Shown here piece after piece: positions 1-6,637 of a stretch of 9,438 nt of DNA. The stretch's first letter is position 1; every line of letters begins with the position of its first letter. Made by a program: the position numbers and the translations under genes. The notes below the pieces were generated by a model. That model made no database searches, was not told the origin of the DNA, and worked only from the letters and a program-made list of their open reading frames with translations. Origin of the DNA: CAYYAU01 sp964469765 [NCBI: uncultured Clostridia bacterium] (GTDB lineage: Bacteria > UBA6262 > WVXT01 > CAYYAU01); NCBI GenBank assembly GCA_964469765.1, contig CAYYAU010000027.1:1-9438 (forward strand), in the 5' to 3' direction.

Positions 1-6
1 CTTCAT
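1..6 (-). CDS. possible 5' end of a minus-strand gene running off the left edge
   Basis: On the minus strand an ATG AAG (Met-Lys) lies at 6 to 1, with AGGAG at 20-16 and a 9-base spacer in front of it, a good Shine-Dalgarno arrangement. It sits 47 bases downstream of the tRNA-Pro gene on the same strand, so it could be read from the tRNA promoter. Only two codons are visible, so nothing can be said about the product, and a chance match is possible. Confidence 0.3.
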
Positions 7-53
7 CTCTTCTCACTCCTACAAAAGAAAAAAACAAATTAACTATTTTTATA

Positions 54-128
54 TCGGGGCGGTCGGACTTGAACCGACGACCTCTTGCTCCCAAAGCAAG
101 CGCGCTAAACCAACTGCGCCACGCCCCG
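54..128 (-). tRNA. tRNA-Pro(UGG)
   Basis: The minus strand folds into a complete 75-nt cloverleaf. The acceptor arms CGGGGCG and CGCCCCG pair over 7 bp, the D stem is GCGC/GCGC, and the anticodon stem is CTTGC/GCAAG around the loop TTTGGGA. The T stem is GTCGG/CCGAC around TTCAAGT, and the discriminator base is A. The anticodon is UGG, reading proline CCN codons, followed by G37 as is usual for tRNA-Pro. The C1-G72 pair is also a bacterial tRNA-Pro hallmark. CCA is not encoded (the next bases are TAT), so a nucleotidyltransferase must add it. A T-rich tract follows without a clear terminator hairpin. Confidence 0.96.
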
Positions 129-140
129 ATTTAATGATAA

Positions 141-169
141 TTTATAGCAAAATTTTTGTTGTAAAGCAA
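141..169 (-). promoter_or_regulatory. putative sigma70 promoter of tRNA-Pro
   Basis: Read on the minus strand, TTGCTT (169-164) and TATAAA (146-141) are separated by exactly 17 bases. The -10 box ends 12 bases before the first base of the mature tRNA, a spacing typical of a tRNA promoter with a short 5' leader. It is divergent from the promoter of the radical SAM gene, with only 12 bases between the two -35 boxes. Confidence 0.55.
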
Positions 170-181
170 GAGATTTTGTTG

Positions 182-210
182 TTGACAAAATAAATGTAAA
201 GAGTTAAAAT
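182..210 (+). promoter_or_regulatory. strong sigma70-type promoter of the radical SAM gene
   Basis: A perfect -35 box TTGACA (182-187) is followed, after a 17-base spacer, by TAAAAT (205-210), one base from the TATAAT consensus. Transcription would start near 217 and leave a leader of about 36 bases before the ATG at 253. No other plus-strand gene could use it, so the radical SAM gene is probably transcribed alone. Confidence 0.7.
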
Positions 211-228
211 TTTATACAAATTTATATC

Positions 229-242
229 CTTATATTTATAAG
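229..242. repeat. AT-rich palindrome in the leader of the radical SAM gene
   Basis: CTTATA (229-234) and TATAAG (237-242) form a perfect inverted repeat around TT. It lies between the predicted transcription start and the start codon, where a ribosome binding site would be expected. The 2-base centre favours a DNA operator over an RNA hairpin, but in such AT-rich DNA it may be chance. Confidence 0.25.
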
Positions 243-252
243 AACAATAGCT

Positions 253-1692
253 ATGAGTATAAAGGAAAAAATTAAATTTTTTAGTCAAAAACAGCTAATA
301 AAAACTATCTTAAAGCTTCTTTCAAGAAGTTCTGAGAAGAGCCTTTTAAAAGCTATTCATTTAGCAAAACTCTTTATTCCTAAAGATTTAAATGATATAA
401 GAAGACAAGCTAATGGCCTTGAAGAGGTCATTCAAAAGGGCCATCCTGCAGTTCAACTTTATAAAAGACTTATTAAAAATCTAAGTAGAAATTGTTTTTC
501 AAAACTTGTTGAAAATTTCTTTATCAATGCATGTCTACAAGGTAATACAAAAAGGTTTAATTATCAACAGAAGTACGGTGTAATACCACCGTGGCTTTTT
601 GTTATGAGCCCAACTATGAGATGTAACTTAAATTGTGTGGGGTGCTCAACAAGGGAATATAACAAAGCCACAGATCTACCATTTAGCTTAATGGATAGGG
701 TAATGAATGAAGCAAAACAAATGGGTATTTACTTTGTCACAACTCAGGGTGGTGAAATGTTTGTGAGAGAGGATATGTTTGATTTTTATAAAAAACACAG
801 CGACGTTTATTTTCAGGTCTATACCAATGGGACATTAATTGATAAAAAAATGGCAAAAAGAATTGAAAGATTAGGTAATATAGCTCCTGCAATAAGTCTT
901 GAAGGTTTTGAAAAAGAAACAGACGAAAGACGAGGTAAAGGTGTTTTTAATAAGGTAATGCGCGCAATGGATAATCTAAAAGAAACAGGAGTTATGTTTG
1001 GGTTCTCTGTTACTGTCACAAGAAATAATGTGGATGTTATTACAAGTGACGAATTCTTTGAAATGCTTATTGAAAAAGGATGTTATTTTGGATGGTATTT
1101 TTTATATATACCTATTGGAAGAAATCCTGATTTATCTTTAATGGCAACACCTCACCAAAGACAAAAAGTAAGAGAAAAGATTGAAAAGGTGCGTGAAACT
1201 TCTCCAATATTTATAGGTGATTTCTGGAACGATGGGCCTGCTGTTGGCGGATGTATTGCTGGAGGAAGGAGATATTTTCATATTAACAATAAAGGTGATA
1301 TTGAACCATGTGCATTCTTCCATTATGCTGTTGATAATATCAAGAATAAAACCCTTGCTGAGGCTCTAAACTCTAATTTCTTTAAAGCAATCAGAAAAAG
1401 ACAACAATCAGATGAGGCTGCAGAACCATATAGTAGAAATCTTCTTACTCCTTGTTGTATAATTGATCAACCATGGATATTAAGAGATACAGTAAAGGAG
1501 TTTAAAGCCTACTCTACAGATGGGACAAACACCTTATTTAATGAAAAGATAACTAAAGGGCTTGACGAATATAGTAAAGTTCTACACCAAATAACAGACC
1601 CCATCTGGGAACAAAAGAAACAAAAGAAAAACTCTTCACAAAAATCCCACGAGAAAATTAATTCTTTTCATTCAATGCCATCTCAACCTTAA
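253..1692 (+). CDS. radical SAM enzyme with SPASM/twitch-like C-terminal cysteines
   Basis: This 479-residue protein is a member of the radical S-adenosylmethionine superfamily. The signature C-x3-C-x2-C is C124, C128 and C131, within MRCNLNCVGC, and binds the [4Fe-4S] cluster that cleaves SAM. The SAM-contacting GGE motif is at 166-168. Beyond the barrel, C334, C353 and the pair C401-C402, with the segment HINNKGDIEPC, look like a SPASM or twitch region holding an auxiliary cluster. The first ~110 residues are a helical, basic extension without a recognised motif, and the last ~30 are a hydrophilic Lys/Ser-rich tail. The substrate is unknown. Homologues I recall of this layout are single genes in anaerobes, and lipid or cofactor chemistry (for example membrane-spanning lipid synthesis) is one possibility, not shown here. 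The start is the first ATG after a strong promoter; there is no real Shine-Dalgarno. The gene converges on uvrC with 5 bases between stops. Confidence 0.85.
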   Translation: MSIKEKIKFFSQKQLIKTILKLLSRSSEKSLLKAIHLAKLFIPKDLNDIRRQANGLEEVIQKGHPAVQLYKRLIKNLSRNCFSKLVENFFINACLQGNTKRFNYQQKYGVIPPWLFVMSPTMRCNLNCVGCSTREYNKATDLPFSLMDRVMNEAKQMGIYFVTTQGGEMFVREDMFDFYKKHSDVYFQVYTNGTLIDKKMAKRIERLGNIAPAISLEGFEKETDERRGKGVFNKVMRAMDNLKETGVMFGFSVTVTRNNVDVITSDEFFEMLIEKGCYFGWYFLYIPIGRNPDLSLMATPHQRQKVREKIEKVRETSPIFIGDFWNDGPAVGGCIAGGRRYFHINNKGDIEPCAFFHYAVDNIKNKTLAEALNSNFFKAIRKRQQSDEAAEPYSRNLLTPCCIIDQPWILRDTVKEFKAYSTDGTNTLFNEKITKGLDEYSKVLHQITDPIWEQKKQKKNSSQKSHEKINSFHSMPSQP

Positions 1693-1697
1693 ATAAA

Positions 1698-3002
1698 TCA
1701 AGGGTTCTTTAAATTCATTACTTTATTTTTTCTTCTTATTTTTTTATGATATTGAACTGCAAATCTATGTGCTTCATCTCTTATATGTTGCAACAAATGT
1801 ATAACCGGTGAAGATAAATCTAATTTCAGGTTCAGGTGGTTATTCAAATAGAGCCGCTCCTCCTTCTTTGATAAACTAATAACTGAGACCTTATCATCTA
1901 TTTTAAGTTCCTTTAATGTTTTTTTTACAATATTAAGTTGCGCTATTCCTCCATCAACCAGAAGCAGATTTGGAAAGGGTTTTTTCTCCTCAATAAGCCT
2001 TTTAAATCTTCTTTGAATAACTTCATTTATCATTTTTACATCATTTATTCCTTCTGACATTTTTATTTTAAATCTTCTATACAAAGAAAAATCAGGCCAT
2101 CCATCTTTAAATACCACAATAGAGCCAACCGCTTGTTTTCCAGCGATGTTTGAAATATCAACTCCTTCTATATATTTGGGTTTTACTTTTAATTTAAGAA
2201 TACCTTTCATTGCTGATATAACTTCGTCCTTTTGGGATAAATATTTCTTTATTTCAAAAACCCTTGTAAGGTTTACTTTTTCGTTCATCCGTTGTATATC
2301 TTGAATCTGTTCCTTTAATAATTGAGCTTTTTCAAAGTAAAGATTGTCAGCGGCTTGTTTCATCTCTTTGTTAAGTTGAGTAAGCAGTTTTTCCTTTTTC
2401 CCTTTTAAGAGAAGAACCGCTTTTTTTACCATCTCTTCGTAATCCTCTTTAGATATCTCTCCAATACAAGGCGCTAAACACTGCTTTAAATTATAATCAA
2501 GGCAAGACTGTGGATTTCTATTTTTCTTAATTTTATTGAATAAAATTGAGTTGCATCTCCTTAAAGGAAATATTTTTTGAATAACCCTTAATGTTGTTCT
2601 TAATGAACCCACATCGGGAAAAGGACCAAAGTATCTATTACCTTTTTTCTTCTTTCGTGTTAATATAAGCCTGGGAAAATCCTCTTTTGTAAGTTCTATA
2701 TAAGGATATGTTTTATCATCCCTTAATGCAATGTTATATTTTGGGTGAAAGTGTTTAATAAGTTCATTCTCTAATATTAAAGATTCTTGTTCATTTTTTG
2801 TAAGGATATATTCTATATCAGAAACATTAGAAATTAAGGATAAAGTTTTTAAAGAAAGGTTGTTTGAGGAATGAAAATAGCTAACCACTCTTTGTTTTAA
2901 TTTTTTTGCTTTGCCAATATATATTATTCTTTTTTTTCTATCTTTCATAATGTAAACACCCGGAAGAGATGGAATTTTGTTAATTTTATCTTTTAGTTTC
3001 AT
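1698..3002 (-). CDS. uvrC: short UvrC-type excinuclease subunit lacking the HhH domain
   Basis: UvrC makes the two incisions around DNA damage in the UvrABC nucleotide excision repair system. The GIY-YIG nuclease is at about 11-95: GVY (15-17), YIG (28-30), R38, E78, N90. Cysteines C150, C167, C175 and C179 match the Fe-S cluster positions known in UvrC. A UVR motif for UvrB contact lies near 205-240. The RNase H-like nuclease follows, with D282 (VDIS), D350 (LLVDGG) and H412 (RDEAHRFA) as the expected triad. Oddities: at 434 residues it is well under the usual 550-610. About 100 residues normally found between UVR and RNase H are missing, and the protein stops 22 residues after H412, so the tandem helix-hairpin-helix DNA-binding domain is absent. 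No frameshifted HhH coding follows the stop. The start overlaps the murJ stop as ATGA, so translation is probably coupled. Confidence 0.9.
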   Translation of the reverse strand: MKLKDKINKIPSLPGVYIMKDRKKRIIYIGKAKKLKQRVVSYFHSSNNLSLKTLSLISNVSDIEYILTKNEQESLILENELIKHFHPKYNIALRDDKTYPYIELTKEDFPRLILTRKKKKGNRYFGPFPDVGSLRTTLRVIQKIFPLRRCNSILFNKIKKNRNPQSCLDYNLKQCLAPCIGEISKEDYEEMVKKAVLLLKGKKEKLLTQLNKEMKQAADNLYFEKAQLLKEQIQDIQRMNEKVNLTRVFEIKKYLSQKDEVISAMKGILKLKVKPKYIEGVDISNIAGKQAVGSIVVFKDGWPDFSLYRRFKIKMSEGINDVKMINEVIQRRFKRLIEEKKPFPNLLLVDGGIAQLNIVKKTLKELKIDDKVSVISLSKKEERLYLNNHLNLKLDLSSPVIHLLQHIRDEAHRFAVQYHKKIRRKNKVMNLKNP

Positions 3003-4591
3003 AATTTATTATCGGTATTATCTCTCTTAACAGATTTTCTCATAAGATTGCGAACAAGATTAATCTCTTCGGAATGTAACAAAGCAGAAAAAACAAGGTA
3101 GGAACCTGTTCCAATAAATAATCCTAATACCACTATTAATAAGGTTGATAAATTATTGGTAAACTTTAAAAATATAAATAAACTTATTCCCATTGCTATT
3201 GAAGAAATTATAATCTTAAATAAAGAGTTTCTTATATCCAAAAGACCAATTCCACCAATCTTTTTTCTAAACTTGATAAATAAAATAAGTAAATGTAAAT
3301 ATCCTGAAATTGAAGTAGCTAATGCAATTCCTTTTATCCCTAACGGGAACATTAAAATTAGATTTAATACTATGTTTACTACCAGAATAATAGTAGCAAT
3401 CAGAACAGGGGTAAATGTATCTTGATAGGAATAGAATGCCGAAACAAACAGTTTCATTCCAGAATATGCAATAATCCCAATTGAATAAAAAAGAAGTGCC
3501 CCATATGTAAGTTGTGTGGAATATGAAGTGAACTTGCCTCTTTCAAAAAGCAGTTTAATTATTGGTTTCCCAAGAAAAATAAGTCCAATTGAGGCAGGTA
3601 AAACAAAAAAGAGTATTATTCTTATTCCTTTAATCAGCGTCTGTTTTACTTCAAATCTATTCTTTTGAGCAAAGGCACTAGACATAAGTGGTAACGAAAC
3701 AGTAGCAACAGCAGTGCCAAATAATGCTAATGGAAGTTGCATAAGTCTATTTGCATAATATAGAAATGAGATGCTCCCTTCCCTCAACAGAGAGGCACAC
3801 ATTGTATCTACAAATATGTTGATTTGATGAACAGAAAAACCAACAGCAGCTGGAATAAAAAGTAAAAAAATCTTTTTTATTCCGGGATGGCTTATAATTT
3901 TACGATAACCATCTGTTATTATGTTTTTTATTGATGAAAATGTTAAACCCAATCCATTTTTATATATAGATGGAATCTGAAATAAAAACTGAAAGAATCC
4001 ACCTAATACTACAGCAATTGCTAAACCAATTACTGAATTTGTAGACGGGTATATAAATAAAATATAAAAAATAATAGTTAAATTAAGCAAGGTAGGAGAA
4101 GAAGCAGGAATAAAAAATATCCTTAAGGAATTAAGAACCCCTAATGAAAATACTGCAAGTCCAATAGCTAATATGAAAGGAAATAAAATCCTTGTCAGGG
4201 TTATGGTCAAGGATAGTTTTTCACCTTGAGAGACAAATCCAGGAGCAACAAGTTTTACAATAAATGGTGACAAGATTACTCCTAAAATAGTAAATGCTAC
4301 AAGAACTACAATAAGAATAAAACCAAAATAATGAGCAACCTTTTTTGCTTCTTTTTTATCTTTTACTAAATAAGAACTAAAAACAGGAATAAATGATGCA
4401 GATAGAGAACCTTCTCCCAAAAGATTTCTCAAAAGGTTAGGAATTCTATAAGCAACAAAGAAACAGTCAGTAACCATTCCTGCTCCAAATATCTGTGCTA
4501 TTAGCATATCCCTTATATATCCCAAAACTCGCGAGCAGAAGGTAGCAAGACTTACATTTGTAACTGATTTTACAATACGTGTTCTTGACAT
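2999..4591 (-). CDS. murJ: lipid II flippase MurJ (MviN family)
   Basis: MurJ carries lipid II across the inner membrane for peptidoglycan synthesis. The protein has 530 residues and many hydrophobic segments, in line with the family's 14 transmembrane helices; the MOP-superfamily fold is known for the family. The N-terminal region is highly typical (SRVLGYIRD, then RIPNLLRNLLGEG). Charged residues essential in E. coli MurJ (R18, R24, D39, R52) correspond to R21, R27, D42 and R55 here with a constant offset of 3, and R282 in YANRLMQLP fits R270. The first gene of a two-gene minus-strand unit, it overlaps uvrC by 4 bases. Only an A-rich stretch precedes the ATG, with no Shine-Dalgarno. It is divergent from rpsT. 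No truncation or frameshift is seen. Confidence 0.95.
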   Translation of the reverse strand: MSRTRIVKSVTNVSLATFCSRVLGYIRDMLIAQIFGAGMVTDCFFVAYRIPNLLRNLLGEGSLSASFIPVFSSYLVKDKKEAKKVAHYFGFILIVVLVAFTILGVILSPFIVKLVAPGFVSQGEKLSLTITLTRILFPFILAIGLAVFSLGVLNSLRIFFIPASSPTLLNLTIIFYILFIYPSTNSVIGLAIAVVLGGFFQFLFQIPSIYKNGLGLTFSSIKNIITDGYRKIISHPGIKKIFLLFIPAAVGFSVHQINIFVDTMCASLLREGSISFLYYANRLMQLPLALFGTAVATVSLPLMSSAFAQKNRFEVKQTLIKGIRIILFFVLPASIGLIFLGKPIIKLLFERGKFTSYSTQLTYGALLFYSIGIIAYSGMKLFVSAFYSYQDTFTPVLIATIILVVNIVLNLILMFPLGIKGIALATSISGYLHLLILFIKFRKKIGGIGLLDIRNSLFKIIISSIAMGISLFIFLKFTNNLSTLLIVVLGLFIGTGSYLVFSALLHSEEINLVRNLMRKSVKRDNTDNKL

Positions 4592-4631
4592 TTTTTCTTT
4601 TTTTTGCTAAAGTTCTATATCAAACTAACTG

Positions 4632-4650
4632 ATACTGGATGAATCAGTAT
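4632..4650. repeat. inverted repeat between divergent murJ and rpsT
   Basis: ATACTG (4632-4637) and CAGTAT (4645-4650) form a perfect 6-bp inverted repeat around a 7-base centre. A second, offset pairing, ACTGAT (4628-4633) with ATCAGT (4643-4648), overlaps it. The repeat sits mid-way in the 115-base divergent region. AT-rich -10-like boxes lie on its rpsT side (TATAAA at 4648-4653 and TATTAT at 4654-4659, plus strand), but I find no convincing -35 box for either gene. It could be an operator or a leader hairpin upstream of rpsT. Confidence 0.35.
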
Positions 4651-4694
4651 AAATATTATGTAGTTTCTTTATTGGCATTAGAATTATTCTCGTT

Positions 4695-4701
4695 AAGGAG
4701 G
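4695..4701 (+). promoter_or_regulatory. strong ribosome binding site of rpsT
   Basis: AAGGAGG, a near-full complement of the 16S rRNA 3' end, lies 5 bases before the rpsT ATG and fixes that start. It stands out because most genes in this window have no recognisable Shine-Dalgarno. It is immediately preceded by a small palindrome, AGAATTATTCT (4680-4690). Confidence 0.85.
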
Positions 4702-4706
4702 AAATA

Positions 4707-4997
4707 ATGGCAAAATTAAAAGGTGGAAGACACACTCAATCAAAAAAAGCTCATCGGCAAAACATAAAACATTATCAATACAATTTAAGTAAAAAAGAAG
4801 AAATAAAAAGACTCATTAAGGCTATAAAAAAAGCTGTAAACAATAAAGAGTTAGAAAAAGCTAAATCACTTTTCAAAGAAGCTCAATCAAAGATTGATAA
4901 AGCTGTTAAAAAAAGTGTGTTTCATTACAAAAAAGGAGCACGAAAAAAATCTCGCCTTATGAACCTAATTAATACAATATCTTCATCTCCTCAATAA
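4707..4997 (+). CDS. rpsT: 30S ribosomal protein S20
   Basis: S20 is a primary 16S rRNA-binding protein of the small subunit body. This 96-residue, strongly basic, all-helical sequence has the family features: a basic N-terminus (MAKLKGGRHTQSKKAHRQN), a central helix ending in AVNNKELEKAKSLFKEAQS, then IDKAVKKSVFHYKKGARKKSRLMNLIN, which matches the conserved S20 ending (IDKA...G.IHKN.AARKKSRL). The length is slightly above the usual 85-90. The start is set by the AAGGAGG 5 bases upstream. It is transcribed alone on the plus strand, divergent from murJ and converging on holA with only 2 bases between stops. In E. coli S20 represses its own translation; whether the upstream inverted repeat serves that here is open. 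Confidence 0.96.
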   Translation: MAKLKGGRHTQSKKAHRQNIKHYQYNLSKKEEIKRLIKAIKKAVNNKELEKAKSLFKEAQSKIDKAVKKSVFHYKKGARKKSRLMNLINTISSSPQ

Positions 4998-4999
4998 TT

Positions 5000-6001
5000 T
5001 CACAAAACCGAACCTGGAGCGGTTATGGAGACCACTAACCTCTCTAAAACAAAAAATGGAGGAAGTTGTGTTGTTTTAAAAGACCTATCCGCCTCTAAAA
5101 AATAATTAAAACATTTCTTTAACTCCTCCAGGGTAAAATTATCAATCTCTTTTTGAAAGTGAGGATGGTAAAAATCACTGATATTAAGTTCTCTTTTTAC
5201 TTCTAATAAACTTTTTGTTTTTAACAATACCTTTGCATATATTAGTTTCCTGAACCAATTCACAATGAAATTTAACACCTTTAAATGATAAATGTTTTGT
5301 AACTTTAGATTCTGTATAATTTCTAAAGCCCTTTCTTTATTCTTTAAACTGATTGCTTCTGTAAGTGCATATATATTTTGTGTTTTAGTTTCTCCTCTTA
5401 TTGCTTCCACATCTTCTAAAGTAATCATTTTTTTATCACCTGTAAAAATAACAAGCTTCTCAATCTCATTCTTTAAATCTAAAAGATTATCCGTTAAATT
5501 AAATAAATACTCACAAGATAAAGAATCAATCTCTTTGTTAAATCTTCTCAATGTCTGTTTAATACGGAAGAAAATATCCTTTTTATCTAAATGCCATAGA
5601 GTAATAACATTAACCATTTTGTTTATGGTAAAATATATTCCTTTTTTTAGATTGATTTTTTCTTGAGCAACAAGAATTAAACAAGAGGAGGGGTTTGGAT
5701 TCTCAAGATATGGGAAAAACTTCTCCCACTGCAGATTAGACCAGCTTTCTATCTCCTTTAGCACAACAACTCTTTTTTTTGATGAAACCGGTAGCATTAA
5801 AAGAAGATTTATTACATCAACAGGAGCTGATTGAGAAGCATAAACAACATCAAAATCAAAATCTTTTGTTTTGACATTTATAAGTTTTTCTTTTATTAAA
5901 TCAATAATCTCTTCTTTTAAAAGATTCTCTTCTCCTTCTAAAAGATATACATTATCAATTTTACCTTTTTCTATTAAGTTCATTACTTGAGAGTATTTCA
6001 T
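5000..6001 (-). CDS. holA: DNA polymerase III delta subunit (clamp loader)
   Basis: The delta subunit is the part of the clamp loader that opens the beta sliding clamp during replication. At 333 residues the protein is close to the usual ~340. The N-terminal NVYLLEGEENLLKEE (about 17-31) matches the family's opening strand and degenerate P-loop region (VYLL.GeE..L..E). The FDFDVVYAS segment, then LLMLPVSSKKRVVVLKE at about 67-83 (family: lp.f..rRlVvlk), and the helical C-terminal collar half with TEAISLKNKERALEII also fit. The family is fast-evolving, so the call rests on the overall pattern. It is the last gene of the leuS-lptE-holA run, 16 bases after the lptE stop. It has no Shine-Dalgarno, which suggests re-initiation after lptE. 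Its 3' end contains hairpin-forming sequence. Confidence 0.92.
   Translation of the reverse strand: MKYSQVMNLIEKGKIDNVYLLEGEENLLKEEIIDLIKEKLINVKTKDFDFDVVYASQSAPVDVINLLLMLPVSSKKRVVVLKEIESWSNLQWEKFFPYLENPNPSSCLILVAQEKINLKKGIYFTINKMVNVITLWHLDKKDIFFRIKQTLRRFNKEIDSLSCEYLFNLTDNLLDLKNEIEKLVIFTGDKKMITLEDVEAIRGETKTQNIYALTEAISLKNKERALEIIQNLKLQNIYHLKVLNFIVNWFRKLIYAKVLLKTKSLLEVKRELNISDFYHPHFQKEIDNFTLEELKKCFNYFLEADRSFKTTQLPPFFVLERLVVSITAPGSVL
5006..5040. terminator. overlapping hairpins at the rpsT/holA convergent junction
   Basis: Two mutually exclusive stems are visible. One pairs AACCG (5006-5010) with CGGTT (5020-5024). The other spans 5021-5040 and pairs GGTTATGG with CCACTAACC, giving 8 bp with one bulged C and a 3-base loop. 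They lie inside the holA 3' end and just after the rpsT stop. On the minus strand the first stem is followed by TTGTGAAATTATT, only a poor U tract, and the plus side has no U tract. This is therefore a weak candidate for mutual termination, not a classical intrinsic terminator. Confidence 0.25.
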
Positions 6002-6017
6002 ATTACTAAAAAGCGAA

Positions 6018-6602
6018 TTATTGGATTCCTAACTCTGACTCAATCTCACTTTTCCATCCATAAGCTGTTCTTTTCACAATATCTTCTGATAGTGTCTGTA
6101 CAAGCCTATCTTGGGCTTCCTCTTCAGTCTCAACTACCTCACCAGCCTGAGAGGTAACATAATACCTTACATACTCTTCAATTCCACCTTGATAACCACC
6201 ATTTACCGAGTGTCTATAATCTCTCCATAAAATTTCATTCTTTTTCAAATCCCAAAAGGTTAAATTAACAACCACCCATAATTTATATTGTTCAACAACA
6301 TTATTTGCATCGTAAGAAATTGGTTCTAACCTGTACTCAACAATTTCTCCAAGTAACATACCATCGGCTTCACTTTTGTTTGTAACGCCAAGTTTACCGT
6401 CTCTTAAAAACTCGTCAATTACCGCTTCTGTCAGTTTATCTTCCAATCCATATTTGGAGGTTTTATTTACAAAAACAGGGATATATATGTTATGAATATA
6501 CTCTGGCAACACCTCTGTTGGAACATAACTACATCCACCTAATAAAAATAGCACGTAAAAAATAGCAAATAGAAAAAGTTTAATAAAAATTCTCTTTAAC
6601 AT
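6018..6602 (-). CDS. lptE: LPS-assembly lipoprotein LptE-like
   Basis: LptE is the lipoprotein plug of the LptD-LptE complex that inserts lipopolysaccharide into the outer membrane. The 194-residue protein starts with a basic, hydrophobic signal peptide (1-23) ending in the lipobox LGGC, with C24 as the predicted lipidated cysteine; this implies signal peptidase II processing. After the Cys, residues 39-72 follow the family pattern: a strand IYIPVFVNKT, then GLEDKLTEAVIDEFLRDGKL. A later beta region has YRLEPISYD and VVVNLTFWDL. The acidic C-terminal part (about 150-180) is helical. The start is secured by a strong AGGAGGT. The gene lies between leuS and holA, an arrangement seen in several diderm phyla. 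LptE is poorly conserved, so the family call is good but the symbol is slightly less certain. No lptD is in view. Confidence 0.85.
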   Translation of the reverse strand: MLKRIFIKLFLFAIFYVLFLLGGCSYVPTEVLPEYIHNIYIPVFVNKTSKYGLEDKLTEAVIDEFLRDGKLGVTNKSEADGMLLGEIVEYRLEPISYDANNVVEQYKLWVVVNLTFWDLKKNEILWRDYRHSVNGGYQGGIEEYVRYYVTSQAGEVVETEEEAQDRLVQTLSEDIVKRTAYGWKSEIESELGIQ

Positions 6603-6606
6603 GTTT

Positions 6607-6613
6607 ACCTCCT
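6607..6613 (-). promoter_or_regulatory. strong ribosome binding site of lptE
   Basis: On the minus strand AGGAGGT ends 4 bases before the lptE ATG, in the 35-base gap after leuS. With rpsT it is one of only two full-strength Shine-Dalgarno sequences in front of a complete gene here, so lptE can be translated independently of leuS. Confidence 0.8.
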
Positions 6614-6637
6614 AATACTATTCTCGTCCCTTGATAT

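Noticed and set aside
54-128. tRNA-Pro as an integration site of a mobile element
   Set aside because: No integrase, no second copy of the tRNA 3' end and no foreign-looking genes occur in the window.
819-1323. Minus-strand open frames of about 60 residues inside the radical SAM gene
   Set aside because: They are antisense to a well-supported protein, have no ribosome binding site and resemble no family.
1600-1697. A frameshifted helix-hairpin-helix end of UvrC past its stop codon
   Set aside because: All three minus-strand frames past the stop were read. They close quickly and contain no GIG-type HhH motif, and the region is already the 3' end of the radical SAM gene.
1685-1706. Hairpin AACCTT/AAGGGTT as a terminator between the radical SAM gene and uvrC
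   Set aside because: The stem is short, needs a bulge, and is not followed by a continuous T run on either strand.
3156-3425. Plus-strand 89-codon frame inside murJ
   Set aside because: It is antisense to conserved MurJ coding sequence; its hydrophobic look is the complement of membrane-helix codons.
5292-5666. Plus-strand 124-codon frame inside holA
   Set aside because: It is antisense to holA, lacks a Shine-Dalgarno, and its Phe/Ser/Lys-rich composition mirrors AT-rich coding on the other strand.
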